14,120 nt of DNA. It comes from Actinobacteria bacterium UBA5976 (GTDB lineage Bacteria; Actinomycetota; Actinomycetes; S36-B12; UBA5976). Position numbers and translations under genes: made by a program. Below, piece by piece: positions 6,378 to 13,457 of this stretch (position 1 is its first letter; each line of letters begins with the position of its first letter). The stretch is taken from positions 17,626 through 31,745 of the forward strand of contig DJBM01000139.1 in assembly GCA_002430405.1 (NCBI GenBank), read 5' to 3'. Below the pieces are notes generated by a model, which saw nothing but the letters and a program-made list of their open reading frames with translations, ran no database searches and was not told where the DNA came from.

Positions 6378-7346
6378 ATGACTGCAACACAAGAGAAAAA
6401 ATCTGACATTAAAGTTTCACACATTGTGGTTACATTTATTGCATCCGTGATAATCACGGCGCAATCATCAATAAATAGCGAATTGAATTTATTCACTGAG
6501 GATTCGTTAGTTACGGCACTAATTAACTTTGCAACTGGTCTGCTAGTTCTTTCGTTGGTGATGTTAATCAGTCGACCAACTCGGCAAGGATTCGCCCGTA
6601 TCCCAAGTCTGGTCCGAGCCGGGACTTTGCGCCGCTGGCAGTTACTTGGTGGACTCTCTGGTGCGTTTTTTGTTGCGACGCAGAGTAGCTTGGTTCAAGT
6701 TGTTGGGGTAGCCATCTTTACTGTTGCCGTTGTTGCGGGTCAAACTTTCGCAGCGTTACTCGTTGACAAATTTGGAATTGGACCAGCGGGCAAGCAGGCC
6801 GTAACCATTGCTCGAGTTGGCGCGGCTATTTTGGGAATTCTTGGGGTATTCGTCTCTGTCTTAGGTCAAGGTTCAACAAAGCAGGTTGCATTTGGCGCTG
6901 TATTTATTGCGTTTGCAGCTGGTGCGATTGTGGCAACTCAACCTGCTCTTAATGGCCAGATCGCAAACTTTACCGGTCAGCCAGCGGCAGCAGCGATGGT
7001 TAACTTCGTTGTCGGATTTATCGTTCTGGTTGTAGTTTTTGGGGTTAAACAGCAAATCTCTCCGCAGCAAATCATCGTTCCGCCGATGCCTTGGGAAAAT
7101 CCAATCATCTGGCTTGGTGGACCATTCGGAGTGTTCTTCGTTTTAACAGCTGCCTTCATGGCTAAGACTCTGGGCGTTTTCCTATTCACGCTAACTTCAG
7201 TCGTTGGTCAATTGTCGGGCGCTATTTTGATGGACGTAGTTTTTCCGACTGCAGTCACAAACATCACATGGCAACTTTTGCTTGGTATCTCGATGACTGG
7301 TGCTGCCGTTGTCTTAGCGAGTGGAAAGCAAAAAGTTAAGACTTAG
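6378..7346 (+). CDS. YdcZ-type (DUF606) DMT family transporter with two internal repeats
   Basis: A 322-residue polytopic membrane protein with about ten helices, made of two repeats that can be aligned by eye. Repeat one has AQSSINSEL (28-36), NFATGLLVL (50-58), LGGLSGAFFV (90-99) and VVAGQTFAALLVDKF (118-132). Repeat two has TQPALNGQI (187-195), NFVVGFIVL (209-217), LGGPFGVFFV (246-255) and SVVGQLSGAILMDVVF (274-289). The offset stays at 156-159 residues throughout. Single YdcZ proteins are about 150 residues with five helices, so this is a tandem fusion of two units, probably in antiparallel topology like other drug/metabolite transporters. Substrate and direction are unknown. It starts four bases after DUF3017 and probably shares its transcript. 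Its last 11 bases overlap the end of the convergent HAD gene, and no terminator is visible between them. Confidence 0.88.
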   Translation: MTATQEKKSDIKVSHIVVTFIASVIITAQSSINSELNLFTEDSLVTALINFATGLLVLSLVMLISRPTRQGFARIPSLVRAGTLRRWQLLGGLSGAFFVATQSSLVQVVGVAIFTVAVVAGQTFAALLVDKFGIGPAGKQAVTIARVGAAILGILGVFVSVLGQGSTKQVAFGAVFIAFAAGAIVATQPALNGQIANFTGQPAAAAMVNFVVGFIVLVVVFGVKQQISPQQIIVPPMPWENPIIWLGGPFGVFFVLTAAFMAKTLGVFLFTLTSVVGQLSGAILMDVVFPTAVTNITWQLLLGISMTGAAVVLASGKQKVKT

Positions 7347-8031
7347 TAATACTGCCTGCAAATGACTTCATGTCAGGAAATACTGCATCAGGAGTGGCGC
7401 TGGCTTGTGGGGCGGCGCCATTACCTCTGCGTTTTATGTGGACCGTAGTCATCCCAATACTTTTCGCTGGTGCATGGTCATGAAACAAACTTTGCGCCAC
7501 GTGCAAAATACGATCTTTAGGAATACCAAGAGTGCGCTGAATCTTTTCATGCGCAAAGTGGAAGTTTTCAATATTCGGCTTATAGGAACCAACTTGGGCT
7601 GCGGTGATTACTTCATCAAACGTTATCCCGAGGCGGGCAGCCGATGCAGCAAAGAGATCATCATCGCAGTTTGTAATGACCACTAACTTGTAGCGCTCTT
7701 GAAGAGACACGAGTGCATCGTGCGAATCTGGGAAAGCTGGCCAATCCAGAACACTTGCGCCGAATTGGGCTTCCTGTTCCGGCGATATTTCTAGGCCAAG
7801 TTCGCCAGCTAGCATGTGTGATGTCAGACCGAGAACTTCGCGGTAATTTTTGTAAGGAACTTCCGCAGCGTGCTCATGGTGAGCGAACCTTGCTAGTAAC
7901 TGCGCATCAGATTCGCCTTCGATACCTGAACCCAAGGCCGCCTTTAAACCATTTAAGATTCCGGTTTCCCAATCAATTAAAGTGCCGTAGCAATCAAAAG
8001 TTAAAGCATCAAATGCGTCGTAATCAATCAA
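7336..8031 (-). CDS. HAD-superfamily hydrolase, 'haloacid dehalogenase type II'-like
   Basis: A 231-residue HAD hydrolase on the minus strand. Motif I is FDCYGTLIDWE with nucleophile D13 and G16-T17. Motif II is the T120-N121 turn in VITNCDD, motif III is K151 in SYKPN, and motif IV is D185 in HVAQSLFHDHAPAK. The sequence groups with proteins annotated 'haloacid dehalogenase type II'. By my alignment, however, the serine and asparagine that precede the motif IV aspartate in characterised L-2-haloacid dehalogenases (SSNxxD) are Q180 and L182 here. Dehalogenation is therefore doubtful and a phosphatase role is more likely. The start is TTG at 8031-8029, supported by GGGAG five bases upstream; the only in-frame alternative is CTG before a stop. 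It is convergent with the transporter gene and divergent from mdh. Confidence 0.88.
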   Translation of the reverse strand: MIDYDAFDALTFDCYGTLIDWETGILNGLKAALGSGIEGESDAQLLARFAHHEHAAEVPYKNYREVLGLTSHMLAGELGLEISPEQEAQFGASVLDWPAFPDSHDALVSLQERYKLVVITNCDDDLFAASAARLGITFDEVITAAQVGSYKPNIENFHFAHEKIQRTLGIPKDRILHVAQSLFHDHAPAKSIGMTTVHIKRRGNGAAPQASATPDAVFPDMKSFAGSITKS

Positions 8032-8036
8032 GTTCG

Positions 8037-8041
8037 CTCCC
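8037..8041 (-). promoter_or_regulatory. Ribosome binding site deciding the TTG start of the HAD gene
   Basis: Read on the minus strand, GGGAG is followed by five bases and then TTG. This strong site, together with an in-frame stop a few codons upstream, supports the rare TTG start over any downstream ATG. Confidence 0.65.
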
Positions 8042-8127
8042 AGAGTTGGTTATCTGCACCCAATCTAGTTGCCTGCCAAATCCAGTTGAATCGCAGACCA
8101 GATTAACTTCGCGCGCAATGAGTGGGC

Positions 8128-8133
8128 TAGAAT
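8128..8133 (+). promoter_or_regulatory. Likely -10 box of the mdh promoter
   Basis: TAGAAT fits the TANNNT pattern. A partial -35 (TTAACT, 8103-8108) lies 19 bases upstream, longer than ideal. Transcription would start near 8140, at the left part of the adjoining palindrome. The same hexamer is found before purN and the CNNM gene. Confidence 0.5.
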
Positions 8134-8134
8134 A

Positions 8135-8160
8135 AAAGTGTCTTGACGTCAAGATACTTT
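8135..8160. promoter_or_regulatory. 26-bp palindrome before mdh (operator or 5' UTR hairpin)
   Basis: The core TCTTGACGTCAAGA (8141-8154) is a perfect 14-bp palindrome. The symmetry continues outwards to 13-bp arms (8135-8147 and 8148-8160) with a single mismatch at 8140/8155, which as RNA would be a G-U pair. It lies between the TAGAAT -10 box and the mdh ribosome site. A dimeric repressor bound here would cover the start of transcription. The operator role is inferred; I do not name a regulator. Confidence 0.75.
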
Positions 8161-8166
8161 CACTTT

Positions 8167-8171
8167 AAGGA
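8167..8171 (+). promoter_or_regulatory. mdh ribosome binding site
   Basis: AAGGA is separated from the ATG at 8178 by a run of six T. It is the strongest ribosome site seen in the window, in keeping with mdh being the first gene of its operon and having a real 5' leader. Confidence 0.75.
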
Positions 8172-8177
8172 TTTTTT

Positions 8178-9128
8178 ATGGCTGGCAAAGTAACTGTTGT
8201 GGGTGCCGGGTTCTATGGCTCAACAACTGCGCTTCGAATCGCGGAATACAACATCGTCGACACGTTGGTATTAACAGACATCCTCGATGGAAAAGCTGAG
8301 GGGCTAGCACTGGACATGAACCAGTCTCGCGCTATCGAGGGATTTGAAACTAAAGTCATTGGTCAAACAACAACAGTTGAAGGCGCGGGCTACGAAGCAG
8401 TTTCGGGTTCAGACGTGGTGGTAATTACTGCGGGGCTACCCCGAAAGCCAGGCATGAGTCGCATGGACTTGATCGAAACTAATGCAAAGATTGTGCGTGG
8501 GGTAGCTGAGAATGTTGCTAAGCACGCCCCAGATGCCGTGATCATCGTAGTTTCAAATCCACTTGATGAGATGACTGCATTGACCCAACTTGCAAGTGGT
8601 TTTCCAAAAGAGCGAGTACTTGGGCAAGCAGGCATGTTAGACACCGCGCGCTTTACAAACTTTGTGGCCGAGGAACTAAAAGTTCCAGTCGCCAGCGTGA
8701 AAACTCTTACTCTGGGTTCACATGGTGACACCATGGTTCCAGTTCCTTCTCGCTGCACTGTGGACGGTAAGGCGCTAGCCGATTTATTGTCTGCGGAAAA
8801 AATTGAAGAACTAGTAGTTCGTACTCGCAATGGTGGCGCAGAAGTGGTAGCCCTGCTAAAAACTGGTTCGGCTTACTACGCGCCTTCAGCAGCAGCCGCT
8901 CGCATGGCTAAAGCAGTAATTGAAGATTCCGGCGCAGTAATGCCGGTATGCGCTTGGGTAGACGGCGAGTATGGAATAACCGGTGTTTACCTCGGCGTTG
9001 AGGCACAAATTGGCAAAGGTGGCGTACGCAAAGTTGTGGAAACCAAGTTAACTGAAAGCGAACTAGCTGAACTCAAAGTTGCCGCTGAAGCAGTCCGAGA
9101 AAAACAAGCCGACGTAGCAGGTCTGTAA
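8178..9128 (+). CDS. mdh: Malate dehydrogenase (LDH-like type)
   Basis: NAD-dependent enzyme converting malate to oxaloacetate in the TCA cycle. It belongs to the 'LDH-like' branch rather than the E. coli or mitochondrial type; length is 316 residues. The dinucleotide loop is GAGFYG (9-14) and D34 at the end of the second strand marks NAD preference. Malate rather than lactate specificity is shown by R89 in GLPRKPGMSR, where lactate dehydrogenases have glutamine. The second substrate arginine is R95, N127 lies in SNP, the catalytic pair is D155 (MLDTARF) with H182 (GSHGDTMVP), and R158 is the third substrate arginine. It is the first gene of the block 3 operon, only three bases from icd. A large palindrome before it suggests specific regulation. 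Confidence 0.97.
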   Translation: MAGKVTVVGAGFYGSTTALRIAEYNIVDTLVLTDILDGKAEGLALDMNQSRAIEGFETKVIGQTTTVEGAGYEAVSGSDVVVITAGLPRKPGMSRMDLIETNAKIVRGVAENVAKHAPDAVIIVVSNPLDEMTALTQLASGFPKERVLGQAGMLDTARFTNFVAEELKVPVASVKTLTLGSHGDTMVPVPSRCTVDGKALADLLSAEKIEELVVRTRNGGAEVVALLKTGSAYYAPSAAAARMAKAVIEDSGAVMPVCAWVDGEYGITGVYLGVEAQIGKGGVRKVVETKLTESELAELKVAAEAVREKQADVAGL

Positions 9129-9131
9129 CTT

Positions 9132-10349
9132 ATGTCAAAAATCAAAGTAAAAGGCACTGTTGTTGATCTTGATGGTGACGAGATGACGCGCATCATTTGG
9201 TCCTTTATTAAAGAGCAGTTGATTCTGCCTTACCTCGACATCAATATTGATTACTACGACTTAGGCATGGAAAATCGCGATGCCACGGATGATCAAGTAA
9301 CAATTGATGCTGCCAATGCCATAAAAAAGCATGGGGTTGGAATTAAATGCGCCACAATCACACCTGATGAAGCGCGTGTTGAAGAATTTGGTTTAAAGAA
9401 GATGTGGAAATCGCCCAACGGCACAGTCCGCAATATTCTGGGTGGCGTGATTTTCCGGGAGCCAATCATCATAAGTAACATTCCACGACTAGTTCCAGGC
9501 TGGACTAAGCCAATTATTATTGGTCGCCATGCCTACGGAGATCAGTACAAAGCAACTGATGTAAAGATTCCGGGTGCTGGCGCGTTAACTATGACTTTTA
9601 CTCCAGCTGATGGCGGGGCGCCACTGGAATTAAATGTTTTCGATTTCCCATCTTCTGGTGTGGCAATGGGCATGTACAACTTAGATGAATCAATCCGAGA
9701 GTTCGCAAGAGCTTCGCTGCGTTATGGCTTAAATCGTAACTATCCGGTCTATCTCTCGACGAAGAACACAATTCTAAAGGCATACGATGGCCAGTTCAAA
9801 GATATCTTCCAGTCTGTTTTTGAAACTGAATTCAAAACAGAATTCGATGCTGCCGGACTAACTTACGAGCATCGGTTGATTGATGACATGGTTGCTTGCG
9901 CCATGAAGTGGGAAGGCGGCTACGTTTGGGCTTGCAAGAACTATGACGGCGACGTGCAGTCTGACACTGTTGCCCAGGGCTTTGGTTCACTTGGTTTAAT
10001 GACTTCGGTATTAATGACACCAGATGGAAAAACTATTGAAGCCGAAGCTGCTCATGGCACAGTGACTCGTCACTACCGCCAACATCAACAGGGCAAACCA
10101 ACTTCAACAAATCCAATTGCATCGATTTTTGCTTGGACACAAGGATTAGCGCATCGAGGCAAGATAGATGGCACACCAGAAGTTACCAACTTTGCCGAAA
10201 CCCTAGAGCGCGTGTGTATCGAAACGGTAGAGAGCGGAAAGATGACAAAAGATCTTGCGCTCCTGATCAGCAAAGATCAACCCTTCCTAACGACTGAAGA
10301 ATTTCTTTCTGCAATTAATGAAAATCTACAGAAAGCTATGTCGGCTTAA
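9132..10349 (+). CDS. icd: NADP-dependent isocitrate dehydrogenase, homodimeric eukaryote-like type
   Basis: Oxidises isocitrate to 2-oxoglutarate and CO2 with NADP. The 405 residues align almost position for position with human cytosolic IDH1: K72, T77, S94 and N96 in SPNGT, R100, R109, R132 in IGRHAYGDQY, Y139, and the metal-binding aspartates in LIDD (251-252) and NYDGDVQSD (D274, D278). R313-H314 in GTVTRHYR are the NADP-specifying residues of this type. It is therefore the dimeric subfamily, not the roughly 740-residue monomeric enzyme used by Streptomyces and Corynebacterium. It follows mdh by three bases, pairing two TCA dehydrogenases. No strong ribosome site is present apart from an AGGT within the end of mdh, so coupling to mdh translation is likely. 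There is no sign of damage or transfer. Confidence 0.98.
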   Translation: MSKIKVKGTVVDLDGDEMTRIIWSFIKEQLILPYLDINIDYYDLGMENRDATDDQVTIDAANAIKKHGVGIKCATITPDEARVEEFGLKKMWKSPNGTVRNILGGVIFREPIIISNIPRLVPGWTKPIIIGRHAYGDQYKATDVKIPGAGALTMTFTPADGGAPLELNVFDFPSSGVAMGMYNLDESIREFARASLRYGLNRNYPVYLSTKNTILKAYDGQFKDIFQSVFETEFKTEFDAAGLTYEHRLIDDMVACAMKWEGGYVWACKNYDGDVQSDTVAQGFGSLGLMTSVLMTPDGKTIEAEAAHGTVTRHYRQHQQGKPTSTNPIASIFAWTQGLAHRGKIDGTPEVTNFAETLERVCIETVESGKMTKDLALLISKDQPFLTTEEFLSAINENLQKAMSA

Positions 10350-10352
10350 TTT

Positions 10353-11168
10353 ATGCTCGGTGTGATTTCGGCGAATGCAAATGGAGTTCGGGCATCACTT
10401 AAGCGTGGCGGGTTTGATTGGATTAAAGCGCAACTTGATTCTGGTGTTGCCGATGTCGTTTGCTTGCAAGAAGTGCGAGCCACTACTGATCAACTTAATG
10501 AGGTATTAGCAACCGCTGGACTATCTCACCTTCACATCGCACATGATTCTAGTGCTCGGTTGGGTCATGCTGGTGTGGCAATCTTGAGCACGCGTGAACT
10601 TTCTAACATCAAAACCGGAGTCGGACCAAAAGAATTTGCAGACACTGGTCGGTGGGTGCAGGCAGATGTTGCTACCAAAAAAGGTCCATTGACTATTGCC
10701 TCGGTTTACGTTCATTCTGGTGACGCTGAAAAACCAGTCCAGTTAGAAAAGTATCGGTTCTTGGACGCTATGACGAAACGCTTTCAAGCAGCTCAAAAAG
10801 CTGATGGGTTGTTTTTAGCCAGTGGCGACTTCAATGTTGGACATCGTGAATTGGATATAAAAAACTGGAAGGGCAACATCGCAAATGCTGGGTTTTTACC
10901 GCAAGAACGTGCCTACTTTGACAAATGGTTTGAAAAACTTGGCGTAGTCGATTTGGGCAGAAAAATTGCTGGCGAAGTTGAGGGGCCATACACCTGGTGG
11001 TCATGGCGCGGCCAAGCTTTTGATAACAATGCTGGCTGGCGCATTGATTATCACGTTGCGAATAGTGCTCTAGCCCCACATTGCACAGATGTCGTTGTTG
11101 GCAGGGCTAATTCTTATGCGCAGCGTTGGAGCGATCATGCGCCAGTGACCGCGCACTTTAACTTGTAG
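10353..11168 (+). CDS. xth: Exodeoxyribonuclease III (AP endonuclease family)
   Basis: Mg-dependent 3'-5' exonuclease and apurinic endonuclease acting in base-excision repair. All catalytic residues of the ExoIII/APE1 fold can be located in its 271 residues: N8 in SANANG, E40 in LQEVR, Y119 in SVYVHSG, D159 and N161 in SGDFNVGHRELD, D232 in WRIDYH, and D261-H262 in WSDHAPV. The DNA-binding segment DIKNWKGN (168-175) is also typical. The ATG lies three bases after the icd stop (TAATTTATG), with no ribosome site of its own, so translation probably depends on icd. A repair enzyme inside a TCA operon has no obvious functional logic and may only reflect compact packing. The TAG stop doubles as part of a promoter-like TAGAAT for the next gene. 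Confidence 0.97.
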   Translation: MLGVISANANGVRASLKRGGFDWIKAQLDSGVADVVCLQEVRATTDQLNEVLATAGLSHLHIAHDSSARLGHAGVAILSTRELSNIKTGVGPKEFADTGRWVQADVATKKGPLTIASVYVHSGDAEKPVQLEKYRFLDAMTKRFQAAQKADGLFLASGDFNVGHRELDIKNWKGNIANAGFLPQERAYFDKWFEKLGVVDLGRKIAGEVEGPYTWWSWRGQAFDNNAGWRIDYHVANSALAPHCTDVVVGRANSYAQRWSDHAPVTAHFNL

Positions 11169-11178
11169 AATTCATTTC
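11166..11178 (+). promoter_or_regulatory. Candidate leaderless promoter of the CNNM gene (TAGAAT, 7 bases, ATG)
   Basis: TAGAAT (11166-11171) begins with the xth stop codon and is followed by exactly seven bases before the ATG at 11179. The gene has no ribosome site. The arrangement matches 3873-3885 before purN, down to the T after the box. Leaderless starts with TANNNT about seven bases upstream are common in actinobacteria. Confidence 0.5.
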
Positions 11179-12468
11179 ATGAGCACTTTTTGGCAAACCA
11201 TAGCCATAGTTTTACTCTTTACAATCGTTGGCGGAATTTTTGCTGCTGCCGAAACTGCGCTAATCTCCTTGCGAGATAGTCAAGTAAAGAAACTTGCTAC
11301 CACTGGTCGTCGAGGGCGCCGACTAGAAAAATTGATGCTAAATCCCAATCGCTTCCTGGGCTCAGTACAAGTCGGAGTAACTCTTGCTGGATTTCTTTCA
11401 GCAGGCTATGGCGCTTCAAAAATTGTGCCGGTCTTTAGTCCACAAATTGTTAGCTGGGGATTGAGTCAAAGCGCCGCTGAAACACTTGCTTTTGTTGGTG
11501 CCACTGTGCTGATTGCCTACATGTCTTTGGTCGTCGGTGAACTCACTCCGAAACGCCTAGCAATTCAGCATGCCGAACGTTATGCGCTTTTGTTAGCCAC
11601 ACCCGTCGATTTCATTGCAAAAATCACAGCCCCTTTTATTTGGTTGCTTTCAAAATCTTCTGACGCGCTGCTTAGGATTTTGGGTGGTGATCCAAAGGCA
11701 GGTAAGGAACAAATTTCTGAAGAAGAATTGCGTGGCATGGTCGCGATGCATAAAGACTTATCCCACGCCGAACGCGAATTAATTGATGATGTCTTTGAGG
11801 CGGGGGATCGAGAGATTCGCGAAATCATGATTCCGCGAACTGAAGTGGCCTTCCTGAATGCAGATTTACCGGTATACAAGGCAGTAAAAATTGTTACGGA
11901 TAAACCACATTCACGATATCCAGTATCTGATGATTCAGAAGATGATGTTTTGGGGTTTGTACACGTTCGAGATCTGCTTGATCCTGAAATTCGAGAGCGC
12001 TCAATTCGAGTTGGGGACTTAGTTCGCGATGTCGCTCGCTTGCCAGGCACTAAGCGCGTAATTCCAGCACTAACTGACATGCGCGCGACGAATGCACACA
12101 TGGCGATCGTGGTCGATGAATATGGTGGCACTGCGGGAATAATTACCATGGAAGATTTAGTTGAGGAACTAATTGGTGACATTCGTGACGAATACGATAC
12201 TGACGCATCCGAAGGTGTCATTCCTCTCGGAAAAGACATTGTTGTTGATGGCTTATTAAACCTTGATGACTTTTTAGAAGAAACATTAGTAGAGTTGCCA
12301 GAAGGCCCGTACGATACTGCTGCTGGATTCTTAGCATCACAACTTGGTCGAATACCAATGGTGGGCGATGAGATTGTGATTGAGTCGGGCACCTTAAGCG
12401 TCGTTGAGATGGATGGTCGTCGGGTGTCTCGAATTCGAGTAGTTCGTTCTGCCACAATAGGGCAATGA
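11179..12468 (+). CDS. CNNM/CBS membrane protein (HlyC/CorC family, probable divalent cation transporter)
   Basis: A 429-residue membrane protein of the family often called 'hemolysin', whose better-studied members (CNNM, CorC) export Mg2+. The order of parts is: CNNM/DUF21 membrane domain (about 1-180) with helices near 8-29, 61-80, 98-122 and 138-160; a CBS pair (about 215-335) ending in GIITMEDLVEELIGDI; and a CorC_HlyC C-terminal domain (about 348-425) with LLNLDDF and GDEI. Family marks are AAAETALISL (22-31), GSVQVGVTLAGF (61-72) and the GELTPKRLA turn (120-128). Nothing suggests haemolysis. The gene has a candidate leaderless promoter of its own and its TGA overlaps the trpS ATG (ATGA). 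Family is certain; the cation is inferred. Confidence 0.93.
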   Translation: MSTFWQTIAIVLLFTIVGGIFAAAETALISLRDSQVKKLATTGRRGRRLEKLMLNPNRFLGSVQVGVTLAGFLSAGYGASKIVPVFSPQIVSWGLSQSAAETLAFVGATVLIAYMSLVVGELTPKRLAIQHAERYALLLATPVDFIAKITAPFIWLLSKSSDALLRILGGDPKAGKEQISEEELRGMVAMHKDLSHAERELIDDVFEAGDREIREIMIPRTEVAFLNADLPVYKAVKIVTDKPHSRYPVSDDSEDDVLGFVHVRDLLDPEIRERSIRVGDLVRDVARLPGTKRVIPALTDMRATNAHMAIVVDEYGGTAGIITMEDLVEELIGDIRDEYDTDASEGVIPLGKDIVVDGLLNLDDFLEETLVELPEGPYDTAAGFLASQLGRIPMVGDEIVIESGTLSVVEMDGRRVSRIRVVRSATIGQ

Positions 12469-13457
12469 CACAACGGGTACTTTCTGGCATTCAGCCAACC
12501 TCAGATAGCTTCCATGTTGGAAACCATTTGGGCGCGCTTCAAAATTGGGTTGCGATGCAAGAAACACATGAGTGCGTTTACTTCATTGCGGACATGCATG
12601 CCATCACAGTTGAACAGGATCCTGCCCAATTAAGACAACGAACTCTGCTTTCCTATGCACAATTACTTGCCCTTGGCATTGATCCAAATCGATCAACCCT
12701 TATCGTGCAAAGTCACATCCCCGAGCATGCGCAATTGATGTGGGTTATGTCCTCGATCACGGGACTCGGTGAAGCAAATCGAATGACGCAGTTTAAAGAT
12801 AAGTCCGCAAAAGGTGGCTCGTCCACAGCAAGTGTTGGCTTACTCACCTATCCGATTTTGCAAGCCGCTGACATTTTGCTTTATCAACCAGATGCTGTTC
12901 CAGTTGGAGAAGATCAACGGCAACACCTGGAACTTACTCGAGATTTAGCAATCCGATTTAACACCCGCTTTGGTGACACTTTCACAGTGCCGCAAGCTCA
13001 CATCGTTAAGGGAACGGCAAAAATTCAGGACTTACAAGACCCAACAGCGAAAATGAGTAAGTCCTCCCCGAGCGGTTGCATTAATTTATTGGATCCACTG
13101 AAGACCACTGAAAAGAAAATCAAGTCTGCTGTCACCGATTCTGATTCTGTGGTCGAATTTGACCTAGTTAAAAAAGCTGGCGTCTCTAATTTGTTGACAA
13201 TAATGTCTGCATATTCAGAAACTTCAATCGATGATTTAGTAACAAGTTTTGCAGGTCGAATGTATGGCGACTTAAAGAAAGAAACAGCCGCGGCCGTTCT
13301 TAGTTTTGTCGAACCGTTTCAAGCAAAAGTTGAAGCATTTATGTCGGATACCAGCGAGCTCGAAAAGATGATGCGCACAAGTGCCGTGCGAGCCCGTGAG
13401 ATCGCAAGTAAAACTCTTGCTGATGTGCATGACAAGCTTGGATTTGTTCGGCCATGA
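12465..13457 (+). CDS. trpS: Tryptophanyl-tRNA synthetase
   Basis: Class I aminoacyl-tRNA synthetase that charges tRNA-Trp; 330 residues is the normal bacterial size. The HIGH signature is GNHLG (19-23) after SGIQPTSDSFH. The tryptophan and tRNA core shows FIADMHAIT (40-48), YPILQAADILLY (129-140) and PVGEDQRQH (146-154). The second ATP motif is AKMSKS (195-200), and the helical anticodon-binding part fills the C-terminus. It overlaps the CNNM gene by four bases at its start and the phosphatase gene by four bases at its end, so all three are translationally coupled. No T-box or tryptophan-rich leader is seen upstream, which fits transcription from within or before the preceding genes. Confidence 0.98.
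   Translation: MTQRVLSGIQPTSDSFHVGNHLGALQNWVAMQETHECVYFIADMHAITVEQDPAQLRQRTLLSYAQLLALGIDPNRSTLIVQSHIPEHAQLMWVMSSITGLGEANRMTQFKDKSAKGGSSTASVGLLTYPILQAADILLYQPDAVPVGEDQRQHLELTRDLAIRFNTRFGDTFTVPQAHIVKGTAKIQDLQDPTAKMSKSSPSGCINLLDPLKTTEKKIKSAVTDSDSVVEFDLVKKAGVSNLLTIMSAYSETSIDDLVTSFAGRMYGDLKKETAAAVLSFVEPFQAKVEAFMSDTSELEKMMRTSAVRAREIASKTLADVHDKLGFVRP

Noticed and set aside
7693..7705. CTCTTGAAGAG, partly like the mdh palindrome
   Set aside because: It shares only the TCTTGA half, lies inside the HAD coding sequence and lacks the GACGTC centre.
7405..8135. Plus-strand frames at 7405-7686 and 7713-8135 opposite the HAD gene
   Set aside because: All HAD motifs are on the minus strand with a good ribosome site; the plus-strand translations show no domain.
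11580..12473. 297-codon minus-strand open frame opposite the CNNM gene
   Set aside because: The plus strand encodes an unmistakable CNNM/CBS protein. The antisense translation is Ser/Arg/Thr-rich low-complexity sequence, typical of a codon-bias shadow.
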